A stretch of 64,000 bases of DNA from positions 62,001 through 126,000 of the forward strand of contig JAVBRO010000008.1 of assembly GCA_031547885.1 (NCBI GenBank). Direction: 5' to 3'. The DNA comes from UBA940 sp031547885 (GTDB lineage Bacteria > Bacteroidota > Bacteroidia > Bacteroidales > Rikenellaceae). Shown here piece after piece: positions 25,901 through 33,689 of this stretch (positions are counted from its first letter, which is position 1; each line of letters starts with the position of its first letter). The notes beneath the pieces were generated by a model. The model made no database searches and was not told where the DNA came from. It was given only the letters and a program-made list of their open reading frames with translations. The position numbers and the translations under genes were made by a program.

Positions 25901-26127
25901 GTGATAGCTCCTTTCTGGGGATTGCCTTTTACAGTGACGGAGACCCCAGGGATGGGATTGCCGTCATGATCGACGACTTTGCCCGTGACGGGACTTCCTT
26001 TTTGTTCGGCTGCCTGTGCCCGCAGGTAGCCGGCCGGCAATATCGCCAACGCCATAACGCACACGAAAAACCACGAAAAGAAAGGTGTCGGCCTCTTGAT
26101 TTTTTTTAAATGTTTTAGGATTCTCAT
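22969..26127 (-). CDS. SusC/RagA-family TonB-dependent outer-membrane transporter (PUL1)
   Basis: A 1052-residue outer-membrane protein. A signal peptide is followed by a carboxypeptidase-regulatory-like domain (residues about 45-125: VTGKVVDHDGNPIPGVSVTV), a TonB box region with EEVVVVGYG, a plug domain with YIRGMATWGDNSPIVIVDGI and GANGVIIITTKKG, and a 22-strand barrel ending in aromatic EITF. It imports the glycan with the SusD protein downstream. A 210-bp spacer separates it from the GH43-like gene upstream and carries direct repeats that could be an operator. Confidence 0.96.
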   Translation of the reverse strand: MRILKHLKKIKRPTPFFSWFFVCVMALAILPAGYLRAQAAEQKGSPVTGKVVDHDGNPIPGVSVTVKGNPQKGAITNDEGDFLISIFQTDVLVFSFIGFKTKEVPVSGLSSQKIVVLEQDLQSLEEVVVVGYGVQKKVSVVGAVSTVNMTDVKRVPAPSLSQALVGKVPGLVSRQTSGEPGEDQAYLYIRGMATWGDNSPIVIVDGIERDLNTLNMPEVESITFLKDATATAVYGIRGANGVIIITTKKGEVGAPIVTLRSEFAQLHGMRFPDFIGSGEMAELWNEGRSNDGLAPTYRTEDILKYYDGSDPLNYPNINWIKEIFKQNTFQTINNLNISGGTEKVRYFVNLGYTMQDGLFRRDLSFEYNTNVKMHRYNLRSNIDIQLAPSLIAEIGLGVISRQQKHPGYFTQEIMRAAFEFSPYKIPMYNPDGSFSSMLFNGWGNPFQGVAHGGYTTELSNNLQGTFSLKWDLSSLITEGLSWVNTFSFDQYLWGWNRRLKGQTHRQYTGLNNYGEEEYQVWWEKGPEIYFRDSGNNRALRLFSQLNYNRSFGRHNVNAMFMFNLGESIDLLNANSTDALPSRITGISGRAVYDYDSRYIFEFSFGYNGSENFAPGHRFGFFPGVALGWNIAREKFWKVPFVNTLKIRGAMGKVGNDRTGGTRFAYLSTTISNVAGYYFGTAQNYYAGFSEDRLGSGTSITWEEAVKYNVGIDLGMFKDRVSLQVDLFQEDRDGLLVQRTNSIPKASGFLTSQLPYANIGKTKNRGIEAMLEMRNTTAKGLYYSFRGNFSFVRNLCVFKDEPVSQPDYQSERGKPLGLTRGLVALGFFEDQDDIDNSPTQVFSIVRPGDIKYRDVNGDGVVDNSDRVFLGNPVVPEIGYGFGFTLAYKGFDMSIYFSGAARSSYFFSGITVYPFYWGNEANIQREFYENRWRPGADNSNAKYPAIASTPSSNNNQVSSLYMRDGSYLRLKNAELGYSLPKKWMDRIKISDCRFFVNGIDLFLWDHLKIADPETDNGNAQYNQGSINIPIENQSGNVRYYPKQRTINAGVEITF

Positions 26128-26191
26128 GTAAGTCTCTTTTGATTAGGTTATTACATGTATAAGTTCGGTTTCAGCGGGCCGGGGTCCCTGG

Positions 26192-26237
26192 AAAGAGAGT
26201 CGTCTGCAGTGTAAAGAGAGCAGCGGAGTCTGCAGAC
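26192..26237. promoter_or_regulatory. Candidate operator: tandem AAAGAGAG and GTCTGCAG repeats before PUL1 susC
   Basis: AAAGAGAG occurs at 26192 and 26213, and GTCTGCAG at 26202 and 26228; the second lies in the perfect palindrome GTCTGCAGAC. The direct-repeat layout on about two helical turns suits the paired AraC-type DNA-binding domains of a hybrid two-component regulator (inference). Confidence 0.4.
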
Positions 26238-26337
26238 CGTGTAGTTTTTCAGATGTGGATTGGAATAGTCGCCGTAGTTCCATAAGCATTTCAGGTGTTT
26301 GACAGGGTTAGTATTATCAAGGGTGTGGTTTCTTCTA

Positions 26338-27267
26338 TCACCGTTCCAGTACGGGTGTTATGAACGATTTGTCTACCGTCAGCACATTCCCGCTGAAGGT
26401 CTTGCGGAATTTTATCCGCCCTATATGCATTATCCGCGGCTCTATGGTCTTTTTGTCCGTATGGGATTGCCATGTCATGCGAAGGTTCCCCTGCTTGTCG
26501 ACGAATACGGAGCCGTGTCCCGTTCCCACCAGGCTCCCCGGCCTCTGGAGCAGAGGATTGGAAGGAGATTTTGTCCACGGTCCCCAGACATTCGGCGCCG
26601 CTGCATAGCCGATCCCGCAGAAGTGGCTCGCGTAGTTGTTGGCGTAATAGAGCATATAATATGTATCCCCGTGCCGGAATACGGACGGCCCGTGCATGAC
26701 GTTGGGCCATATTTTTTCCCAATCCTGTGATATAGAGAGGCATTTACGCATAGTTTCCGGCTTGACATTAAGCATGTTGGCCGTCATTTCCGCTATCCAG
26801 ATGCTGACCTCGTCCTTATATCTCACGAATATCAGGTATGCAATTTTCTTATCGTCGAAAAACACAGAGGCATCCAGCGTCCTTTCGTTCTCTATCATGG
26901 GTTTATGTTCCTTTTGCACGAAAGGGCCGAGGGGGGAATCCGATACCGCGGCGCATATATGTTCGTCGGCACTGTAGTACATATAGAACACGCCGTTCAG
27001 GTGGTACACCTCGGGAGCCCAGAACCACTTTTCACCCCACGTGTCGTTCTTGTCCAGCGCCAGGCGGTAGTGCTTCCTCCATTTCGTAAGGTTGTCCGAT
27101 GTGTACACTTCGATGCCGCGCTCCGAATGTGTACCATATGCATAATAGGTGTTTCCGTGGAGCAGTATGAACGGATCGGCCAGCGGCAGGTTCTGCTGCG
27201 CCGCAATTCCAGCGGTATGGAGCAACGGCAATAGGATCCGGGAAAGGATGGTAATTTTAAGATTCAT
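26338..27267 (-). CDS. GH43-like five-bladed propeller protein lacking the general acid (PUL1)
   Basis: A 309-residue exported protein with an N-terminal signal peptide ending in IAAQ. Glycoside hydrolase family 43 features are the base Asp31 in LADPFIL, the pKa-modulating Asp132 in LDASVFF, the WAPEVY motif and the late GHGSVFVD. At the position of the catalytic Glu (normally EGP) it reads MHGPSVF, with His192. The enzyme may therefore be inactive, use another residue, or bind rather than cleave. It is the promoter-proximal gene of PUL1 and divergent from the sensor gene. Confidence 0.82.
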   Translation of the reverse strand: MNLKITILSRILLPLLHTAGIAAQQNLPLADPFILLHGNTYYAYGTHSERGIEVYTSDNLTKWRKHYRLALDKNDTWGEKWFWAPEVYHLNGVFYMYYSADEHICAAVSDSPLGPFVQKEHKPMIENERTLDASVFFDDKKIAYLIFVRYKDEVSIWIAEMTANMLNVKPETMRKCLSISQDWEKIWPNVMHGPSVFRHGDTYYMLYYANNYASHFCGIGYAAAPNVWGPWTKSPSNPLLQRPGSLVGTGHGSVFVDKQGNLRMTWQSHTDKKTIEPRIMHIGRIKFRKTFSGNVLTVDKSFITPVLER

Positions 27268-27289
27268 GCGGCCGGTAGTTTTGTAATGT

Positions 27290-27297
27290 CAAAATTA
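27290..27297 (-). promoter_or_regulatory. -7 box of the PUL1 promoter
   Basis: TAATTTTG on the minus strand, an exact TAnnTTTG match 23 bp before the ATG of the GH43-like gene. Confidence 0.6.
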
Positions 27298-27469
27298 CTT
27301 TCCGCCTCTCCGAAATAATAAAACTCTTTCTCCAAAGATGGAACTAACTGTTCAAATTGCTGTTTTTGGGCCGAATAAAGTATTATCATGTCCGATTATT
27401 TCATATATTTAGCGTGGGGTTTTCTTCTTGCCCGCGTCTCCCGTCAGCTGCTTCCCAAAACTTCCGACC

Positions 27470-30400
27470 ATGAAAAGGACAGTACTTTTTTTTCTGATAT
27501 GCACCCTGCTTTTATCCCCGGCGCGGTCGATGGACAGATCTTATTATTTCAAACATCTGAAGGTCGAGGACGGCCTGACCCAGAATACAGTTTTCGCAAT
27601 CTTACAGGACAGTAAGGGTTTCATGTGGTTCGGGACCAAAGACGGACTGAACCGCTATGACGGATACAAGTTCAAGACTTTCCGCAAGGACCCGTCCGAC
27701 CCGTCGAGCCTGGGGAACAATTACGTACAATCGTTGTATGAAGACAAGCAAGGCGATATCTGGGTGGGCACCAGTGCCGGGTTGTATATCTACGATACCG
27801 CAATGGATATCTTCCGCCGTTTCGACGTTACCACGGCCGACGGCAACCGAGTCGCCCGCAATGTCGAGTGTATAAAGGCCGACGGCCAGGGCAACATCTG
27901 GATCGGCGCCTGCTGGCAGGGCCTTTTCCGCTACGACACAGCCAAAAGGGAACTTTCCATGACAGCATACGTAGACGGCACTCCCCGGGGACTGGCCAAC
28001 AACGGCATACAGGATATCTGCATAGACTCGGACGGAAAGGTATGGGTAGCCCTGATCGGAGGCGGGCTCAATATGTACGACCACTCTACGGGAACGATCC
28101 GGTTCTTCAATATCGACCTGCCCGGAATGCGCAACGAGGTGATGTCGCTATTGGAAGAGAGCGGCAATACGATACTGCTGGGAACGACAGGCGCCGGCAT
28201 ACTCCGCTTCGACAAGATCACGCATGAGATGACGCCGTTCATCAACAATGAGGAAGGAACGATGTATGTACGTTGCATCCTCAAGCAGGACAGCGACAAC
28301 ATATGGATAGGTTCGGAGTCGGGACTCTATATCTACCGCATTCCGGACAGACGCCTGGAGAACATCCGGCTCGACTATTCCGACAGATACTCCCTGTCGA
28401 GCAATGCCGTTTACATGCTTTACAACGACCGCGAAGGCGGAATGTGGATGGGCACCTACTTCGGAGGGGTCAACTACCTCTCCCCCGACAACGATTATTT
28501 CGAAAAATTCTTTCCCCGGAACGTGCCGGGCGGCCTGAGCGGGAATGCGGTTCGTGAATTTCAGGAAGACGCCCGCGGCAACCTGTGGATAGGAACCGAG
28601 GATAACGGGCTCAACCTGTTCGATCCGCGTGCGGGAAGCTTCCGCAACTTCACGCCAGATAACAGCGATCTGACATACAGCAACGTCCATGGCCTGTTGG
28701 TCGACGGCGACAGGCTTTTTGTCGGCTATTTCATGAAGGGACTGGATGTGGTAGACCTGAGGACATTTGCCGTGAAGAATTACACTACCCGACATAACGA
28801 TGTTTCGTTATGCAGCAATAACGTCTTTTCCATTATGAAAGACAGCAGCGGCAATTATTGGGTGGGTACGATCGCAGGACTAAATACTTTCGATCCGGAA
28901 ACGGAAATATTCACCAGGGTGCCCGAAGTCGGCATCCATGCGTTCATATCGGACATAATAGAGGATCGCCGGGGCCTGATATGGGTCGCCACGCAATCAG
29001 AGGGACTTTTCTCGTACAACCCCCGTTCCCGGAGATGGACGAATTATATTTGTGATCCGAAAGACAGCCGCAGTATCGGACACCTCAACCTGATAAGTCT
29101 TGCAGAAGATTCGAAAGGCAACATATGGGTGGCCACGGAAGGCGGCGGAGTGAGCGTGTACGACCATGTGACCGATGATTTCCAGACCTACACCACACAG
29201 GACGGACTTCCCAACAATGTCGTATACAAGGTATTGGAAGATAACGACGGTAAAATATGGCTTACGACCAACAACGGATTGGCGATGTTCGACCCGAGTG
29301 TCGGCGAATTCACCGTGTATACCTACAACAAGGGACTAGTCGGCAATCAGTTCAACTATAAATCGGGGATAAAGACATCGGACGGAAAACTTTATTTCGG
29401 CTCCATTCAGGGATTCGTCGGGTTCGATCCCCTGCGGGAATTTTCCAACCACACTGCACCTCCCGTTGTGATCACCCGTTTCGACCTGTTCAACCGGGAA
29501 GTGCTGCCTTCGCAGGAAGGGGCGCCGCTCACGAGTTCTGTGATTTACGCACCAAAGGTGGAACTGAACAGCCGGCAGTCGAGTTTCAGTTTCGAGTTTG
29601 CAGCGTTGAGCTACGACGCTTCCGAGATGAACCGATATGCCTACAGGCTCGAAGGACTGGAAGAGGAGTGGAATTACATATCGCATAACCAGCGCGTGAG
29701 CTATTCGAACGTGCCTTTCGGACGTTACGTATTCCGCGTCCGCGGAGCCAACAGCGACGGCCTGTGGAACAACGAGGGCGCTTCGCTTCCCATTCGTATA
29801 AGGCCCCCTTTCGCCGCTTCTGCCGCGGGTATCGCCCTGGAAGCATTTGTGGTACTGCTGCTGTTATTTTCCGCGCTGATGCTTTACCGCAGGAGTTCCA
29901 GGCTGCGCCATCTGCGTGCCGTTGAAAAGATGCGCGCGGCTGAAGATATCGTTATTCAGAAGGCGAAGATGTCTTTCTTTACCAGTATTACCCACGAAAT
30001 ACGCACTCCGCTATCTCTCATAAAGGCGCCTTTCGAACAGATATCCAAAGCGAAGATAGACAACGAAGAGGTCGTTGAGAATCTCGAGATAATGGGCAGC
30101 AGTATCAACCGGCTGATGAATCTGACCAATGAACTGCTTGACTTCTCGAAGATCGAGAGCAAAGGATTCCACATCCGCCTCAAGGTGGCCGATGTGGGGG
30201 AACTGCTGAATAATTCGCTGGCCGGTTTCAGGCAGATGTTCCGCGATCGGAAGATCGATGTCGCGGTGTCCCTGCCGGGAACCCCGATAGTCACCTATGC
30301 GGATTCCGAGATGCTGGTCAAAATATTCACCAATCTGATCAGCAACGCGGCGAAATTCGCGGACAGCTACGTGACCGTAAGCCTTGAGGACGATATTCCC

Positions 30401-31465
30401 GAAAAAGGGTTTTTCAGCTTCACTATTACGAATGACGGCGAAACGATCCGTTCATCCAACCGGGAGAATGTTTTCAAGGCTTTTTTCCAGGAGAGCAGGG
30501 ATGGGATGCCGGTAGGTACAGGACTGGGGCTTCCTCTGGTAAAACAACTTGCCGAACTTCATGGAGGTAGAATATATATTGATCCCCTGCACCCTGATGA
30601 AAACCGTTTTGTGGTAGAGATACCGAAAAAGGAAGAACTTCCGGACAAAGAACCGACAGAGGAATATGATGAACTTTCGACCGATTCCGCCGATGGAGAG
30701 ATCAAACACGATGTGCACATTATCGTCGCCGAAGATGAAAGTACCATGAAGAATTTTCTCTACCGCTCGCTTTCTAAATCGTACCGGGTAACGGCATGCG
30801 CCAATGGCGAGGAGGTTCTCGAACAACTTACCCTTGAGCCCGTAGACCTTGTAATTACAGATTTGGTCATGCCAAAGATGGATGGGCTGCAGCTCTGCCA
30901 CATACTTAAAACGGAGATAAACTACAGCCACATTCCAGTTATCATTCTGACAGCAAAAACCAATTTCGAATCTAAGATAGAGGGGCTTAATTCGGGCGCC
31001 GACGCCTATATGGAAAAGCCTTTTTCGATTGAACATCTATATACACTGATAGAGAACCTGCTTACCAGGATAAACCGGCTGCGCGAGGCTTTCCGCACCA
31101 ATCCGGATATTCCGGCCGGAAGCATTGCCAGCAATCCCGTGGACGAGGCTTTCATAAGCCGGATGAACGATATAATACTCGAACATATCGAGGACGAGGA
31201 GTTCTCGATCGACAATATGGCGGAGATCATGAATATCAGCCGGTCGAACCTCTACCGCAAAATACGGGGCGTTTCGCAGATGGCTCCAAACGAATTCATA
31301 AGGCTGTTTCGACTGAAACGCGCCGTCGACCTTCTGAATGAAGGCGAATACCGGATAAACGAGATCTGTTATCTGGTAGGATTCAATTCCCCGTCATATT
31401 TTGCCAAGTGCTTTCAGAAACAGTTCGGCGTATCGCCAAAGGATTATCTCAAATGCATGTCGTAG
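27470..31465 (+). CDS. Hybrid two-component system sensor-regulator (HTCS)
   Basis: A 1331-residue protein from the ATG at 27470, chosen because it gives the leader MKRTVLFFLICTLLLSPARS. Domains in order: periplasmic two-component propeller repeats (about 25-690, many WIG/WVGT-x-x-GL blades), Y_Y_Y domain (694-775), one membrane helix (about 785-805), HisKA with phospho-accepting His842 in THEIRTPLSLI, HATPase (to about 1030, GTGLGLPLVKQL), receiver with Asp1131 in VITDLVMPKMDG, and an AraC-type HTH (about 1240-1330). HTCS proteins sense oligosaccharides in the periplasm and activate adjacent PULs. Its divergent placement points to PUL1. Confidence 0.96.
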   Translation: MKRTVLFFLICTLLLSPARSMDRSYYFKHLKVEDGLTQNTVFAILQDSKGFMWFGTKDGLNRYDGYKFKTFRKDPSDPSSLGNNYVQSLYEDKQGDIWVGTSAGLYIYDTAMDIFRRFDVTTADGNRVARNVECIKADGQGNIWIGACWQGLFRYDTAKRELSMTAYVDGTPRGLANNGIQDICIDSDGKVWVALIGGGLNMYDHSTGTIRFFNIDLPGMRNEVMSLLEESGNTILLGTTGAGILRFDKITHEMTPFINNEEGTMYVRCILKQDSDNIWIGSESGLYIYRIPDRRLENIRLDYSDRYSLSSNAVYMLYNDREGGMWMGTYFGGVNYLSPDNDYFEKFFPRNVPGGLSGNAVREFQEDARGNLWIGTEDNGLNLFDPRAGSFRNFTPDNSDLTYSNVHGLLVDGDRLFVGYFMKGLDVVDLRTFAVKNYTTRHNDVSLCSNNVFSIMKDSSGNYWVGTIAGLNTFDPETEIFTRVPEVGIHAFISDIIEDRRGLIWVATQSEGLFSYNPRSRRWTNYICDPKDSRSIGHLNLISLAEDSKGNIWVATEGGGVSVYDHVTDDFQTYTTQDGLPNNVVYKVLEDNDGKIWLTTNNGLAMFDPSVGEFTVYTYNKGLVGNQFNYKSGIKTSDGKLYFGSIQGFVGFDPLREFSNHTAPPVVITRFDLFNREVLPSQEGAPLTSSVIYAPKVELNSRQSSFSFEFAALSYDASEMNRYAYRLEGLEEEWNYISHNQRVSYSNVPFGRYVFRVRGANSDGLWNNEGASLPIRIRPPFAASAAGIALEAFVVLLLLFSALMLYRRSSRLRHLRAVEKMRAAEDIVIQKAKMSFFTSITHEIRTPLSLIKAPFEQISKAKIDNEEVVENLEIMGSSINRLMNLTNELLDFSKIESKGFHIRLKVADVGELLNNSLAGFRQMFRDRKIDVAVSLPGTPIVTYADSEMLVKIFTNLISNAAKFADSYVTVSLEDDIPEKGFFSFTITNDGETIRSSNRENVFKAFFQESRDGMPVGTGLGLPLVKQLAELHGGRIYIDPLHPDENRFVVEIPKKEELPDKEPTEEYDELSTDSADGEIKHDVHIIVAEDESTMKNFLYRSLSKSYRVTACANGEEVLEQLTLEPVDLVITDLVMPKMDGLQLCHILKTEINYSHIPVIILTAKTNFESKIEGLNSGADAYMEKPFSIEHLYTLIENLLTRINRLREAFRTNPDIPAGSIASNPVDEAFISRMNDIILEHIEDEEFSIDNMAEIMNISRSNLYRKIRGVSQMAPNEFIRLFRLKRAVDLLNEGEYRINEICYLVGFNSPSYFAKCFQKQFGVSPKDYLKCMS

Positions 31466-31631
31466 CCGCATCGGTCGCAAGGAGTAAAAATTCCCGGACT
31501 TTCCCGCTCAGTGCAGTATTCGTGAAAATTCTAAAAGGTTCATTTTACTTTTTCCAACCTGAGAATCGGGACATGGAACCGGCACGCGGGTTCGAGGAGA
31601 AGACCTTCGTATTTGTAAAAAAAGAAAGTTA

Positions 31632-32132
31632 TCAAACACCCATTATGTGGACTTCGCAGACCCTTTTGCGTTCGCGAATCTGGTCCCAGTCGATAAAGTA
31701 GATAAATCCGAAATCGCCCAGCGAGAGTTTGCCGTCGATCAGGGGGATCGTCTCCGAGCGGCCGAAAAACACGGAACGCAGATGGGCGTCGGTGTTGAGG
31801 CTTCCCTTGGGCTCCTCGTCGGGGAACGTGAGCGCAAATTCGATATGCTTCGGGCCGGGATGGTGGTACTGCCCCTCGCTGCGGCACGTCGGGATCAGTT
31901 TTTCCATGATGTCGTTAAGATCCTGCTGCATATACTCCCGGCCGAAGAAATTAAGGTCGTGGGAGCACTCCTGCGTGATGACCGAGCAAGTGGTGTGGTG
32001 CGAATAGACCACGCATATCCCGTCTTTGATGCCCGATTCATCTATAATATTTTTAACGCCGTCGGTCACGTTGTGAAAGTCGGGGCGGTGGTCTTTCGAC
32101 TGCAGTTCGATGATTCCTCTGTAAAGTTTCAT
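31632..32132 (-). CDS. YjbQ/UPF0047-family protein
   Basis: A 166-residue protein starting at the ATG at 32132 (MKLYRGIIELQS); the longer frame upstream is off-frame sequence of the next gene. Family signatures are VYSHHTTCSVITQE and the C-terminal HLRSVFFGRSETIPLIDGKL with GDFGFIYFIDWD. Members are annotated as secondary thiamine-phosphate synthases on the basis of genetic complementation; the physiological role is unsettled. It is slightly longer than the usual 135-140 residues. It lies 38 bp after the TIM homologue, in a sugar-metabolism context rather than a thiamine one. Confidence 0.82.
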   Translation of the reverse strand: MKLYRGIIELQSKDHRPDFHNVTDGVKNIIDESGIKDGICVVYSHHTTCSVITQECSHDLNFFGREYMQQDLNDIMEKLIPTCRSEGQYHHPGPKHIEFALTFPDEEPKGSLNTDAHLRSVFFGRSETIPLIDGKLSLGDFGFIYFIDWDQIRERKRVCEVHIMGV

Positions 32133-32170
32133 TTTTCTATGTTTTTGATGAATGAATGAATTTCTTTCGG

Positions 32171-32875
32171 TTATCCGGCGTGCCGCTCGTCCCACGCCGT
32201 GCGGACGGCCCGTATCATCTCCCACAGCATCGCTTCGGGGTCGGCGGCTTTCATTATGCCGCTGGTGGTGCCGGTCGCGTCGGCTCCGGCGCGGATCATG
32301 TTGTAGACGTCCTCGCCGTTGGAAATCCCGGCCCCCTGGAGCACCAGTATTTCTGGGTCGATCTTCTTTATGGCCGAGGTGGTCGCCGCGACGTATTCCG
32401 CATCGCTTGTCTGCCCGGTGCCTATGAGTTCGGTGGGTTCGGCGACGATGATGTTGGGCCCGAAACGGGCGATGGCTTCGGCCTCGGCGAGGGTCGAGGC
32501 GCAAACGATCGTCGCAAGGCCCACCTCGTCGGCACGGCGGATGGCCCGGTAGAGGTCGGCCGTCGTCATTGGTTTTTCGGCATGGTTGAGCATTGCTCCG
32601 ACAGCTCCGGCAGCCTTCACGGCTTCGGGAAGTATCGACCCGAGTCCGCGGCCGACCGTTATGGGGTCGATGTGCTGGGCGAAGATCAGCACGTTGCGGG
32701 TGTTCTCAGCCAACAGCCTGATGTCGGTAGGCTGCGGCGTGAGGATAATTCTCACGTCGTATTTCGCGGATGCCTCGTCGGCCGCCCTGGCCAGCGCCAG
32801 CATCCTGTCGCCGTAGAGGAAAGCCTTCGGTCCTATCTCGAAAAAAGGCGGCTCTATTTTTAATCCTTTATACAT
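32171..32875 (-). CDS. Archaeal-type triosephosphate isomerase homologue
   Basis: A 234-residue TIM-barrel protein of the short archaeal-type TIM group. Recognisable elements are FAQHID with the electrophilic His, VAEPTELIGTGQ with the catalytic Glu, and the phosphate loops TTSGI and GAGISNGEDV. The start at 32875 (MYKGLKIEP) is chosen because the upstream open frame translates only the REP-like element. In addition to glyceraldehyde-3-P/DHAP, such homologues can isomerise other short sugar phosphates (tetrulose phosphates are a known case), so a dedicated role in the neighbouring pathway is plausible. Confidence 0.8.
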   Translation of the reverse strand: MYKGLKIEPPFFEIGPKAFLYGDRMLALARAADEASAKYDVRIILTPQPTDIRLLAENTRNVLIFAQHIDPITVGRGLGSILPEAVKAAGAVGAMLNHAEKPMTTADLYRAIRRADEVGLATIVCASTLAEAEAIARFGPNIIVAEPTELIGTGQTSDAEYVAATTSAIKKIDPEILVLQGAGISNGEDVYNMIRAGADATGTTSGIMKAADPEAMLWEMIRAVRTAWDERHAG

Positions 32876-32922
32876 GTGGTCTATTATCTGATTTTCTATA
32901 AATATTTGTAAGCAACTTGCCG

Positions 32923-33072
32923 TTGTCATTCCGAGCCGAGCGTAGCGAGCCCTGAGCGAAGTCGAAGGGGCTGATTGTGCAAAAGCCTGCGCGTAGTCGA
33001 AGAATCTGATTGCGAAAAGCCCTGCTCGATCAGATGTCTCGGTTCCGCTTCGCTTCACTCGACATGACAGCA
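32923..33072. repeat. REP-like palindromic element, copy 2
   Basis: It begins TTGTCATTCCGAGCCGAGCG and ends CTCGACATGACAGCAG, approximate inverted repeats, with the GTCATTCCGAGC core of copy 1 at 4126. Inner motifs (CCCTGAGCGAAGTCGAAGGGG, AGTCGAAGAATCTG) are typical of dispersed intergenic repeats. It separates the SIS gene from the TIM gene. Confidence 0.75.
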
Positions 33073-33076
33073 GCGG

Positions 33077-33685
33077 TTACTTTTTATTTATTTTCTGCCC
33101 TACCGCGCCGCCGGGGTGGATCAGGGCGAACTGTTCGAGCCGGTAATCCGTCCGTTCCATGATCGCGGAAAGCAGGGCGTCGCAGATGGCGACCGTGGCG
33201 ATGAAACTGGCGGTCGCCATGATGTTGAGTTTGTCGCTCTCGCGGTCGATCTTCATCGGGATAACTATCTGCGACTTCCGGGCCAGCGGGGAATCCAGAT
33301 TTTCTGTAATGGCGATAAGGGTGGTTCCTTTCGTGTTGCACACGTCGATTATGGGCAGCAGCTCGGCCGTGTGGCCGCCGCGCGAGATCATCACCACTGC
33401 GTCGCCCCGCTTCATGCACCCCATGCCGCCATGGACGGCCTCTGCAGGGGATAGGAACTGCGCGCCGCGCTCGATGCAGCAGAGCGAATGGGCGAACTTC
33501 TTAGCCGCTATGCCCGACGACCCGCTGGCGCATGTGATTATCCTGGGACAAGTGCTGAGCGCTTCCACGGCTTCGCAGAAACTCTCCGTATCGAGATAGC
33601 CGATAATGGCGCGTATGGCATCGCTTTCGACAACGAGAGACTCTTTCGCCCTCTCCAGGATCACCTCTTTCGATATCTTATCCAT
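33077..33685 (-). CDS. SIS-domain sugar isomerase (KpsF/GutQ-like) (PUL2)
   Basis: A 202-residue SIS-domain protein from the ATG at 33685 (MDKISKEVILERAKES). It has CASGSSGIAAKKFAHSL, ISRGGHTAELLP (sugar-phosphate loop) and the C-terminal HPGGAVG seen in arabinose-5-phosphate isomerases and related aldose-ketose isomerases. It lacks CBS domains. An in-frame ATG at 33712 would overlap the kinase gene by 23 bp. It ends the co-directional PUL2 block; an isomerase or deaminase step on a phosphorylated sugar is likely. Confidence 0.83.
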   Translation of the reverse strand: MDKISKEVILERAKESLVVESDAIRAIIGYLDTESFCEAVEALSTCPRIITCASGSSGIAAKKFAHSLCCIERGAQFLSPAEAVHGGMGCMKRGDAVVMISRGGHTAELLPIIDVCNTKGTTLIAITENLDSPLARKSQIVIPMKIDRESDKLNIMATASFIATVAICDALLSAIMERTDYRLEQFALIHPGGAVGQKINKK

Positions 33686-33689
33686 ATAT

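Noticed and set aside
31466..31631. Terminator between the HTCS and yjbQ genes
   Set aside because: Only a weak interrupted stem (around 31519-31565) is visible, without a clear T run.
31632..32504. N-terminal extension of the YjbQ protein
   Set aside because: It is Arg-rich off-frame sequence of the TIM gene; the family start is the ATG at 32132.
32171..33058. N-terminal extension of the TIM homologue
   Set aside because: It translates the REP-like element; the conserved N-terminus starts at 32875.
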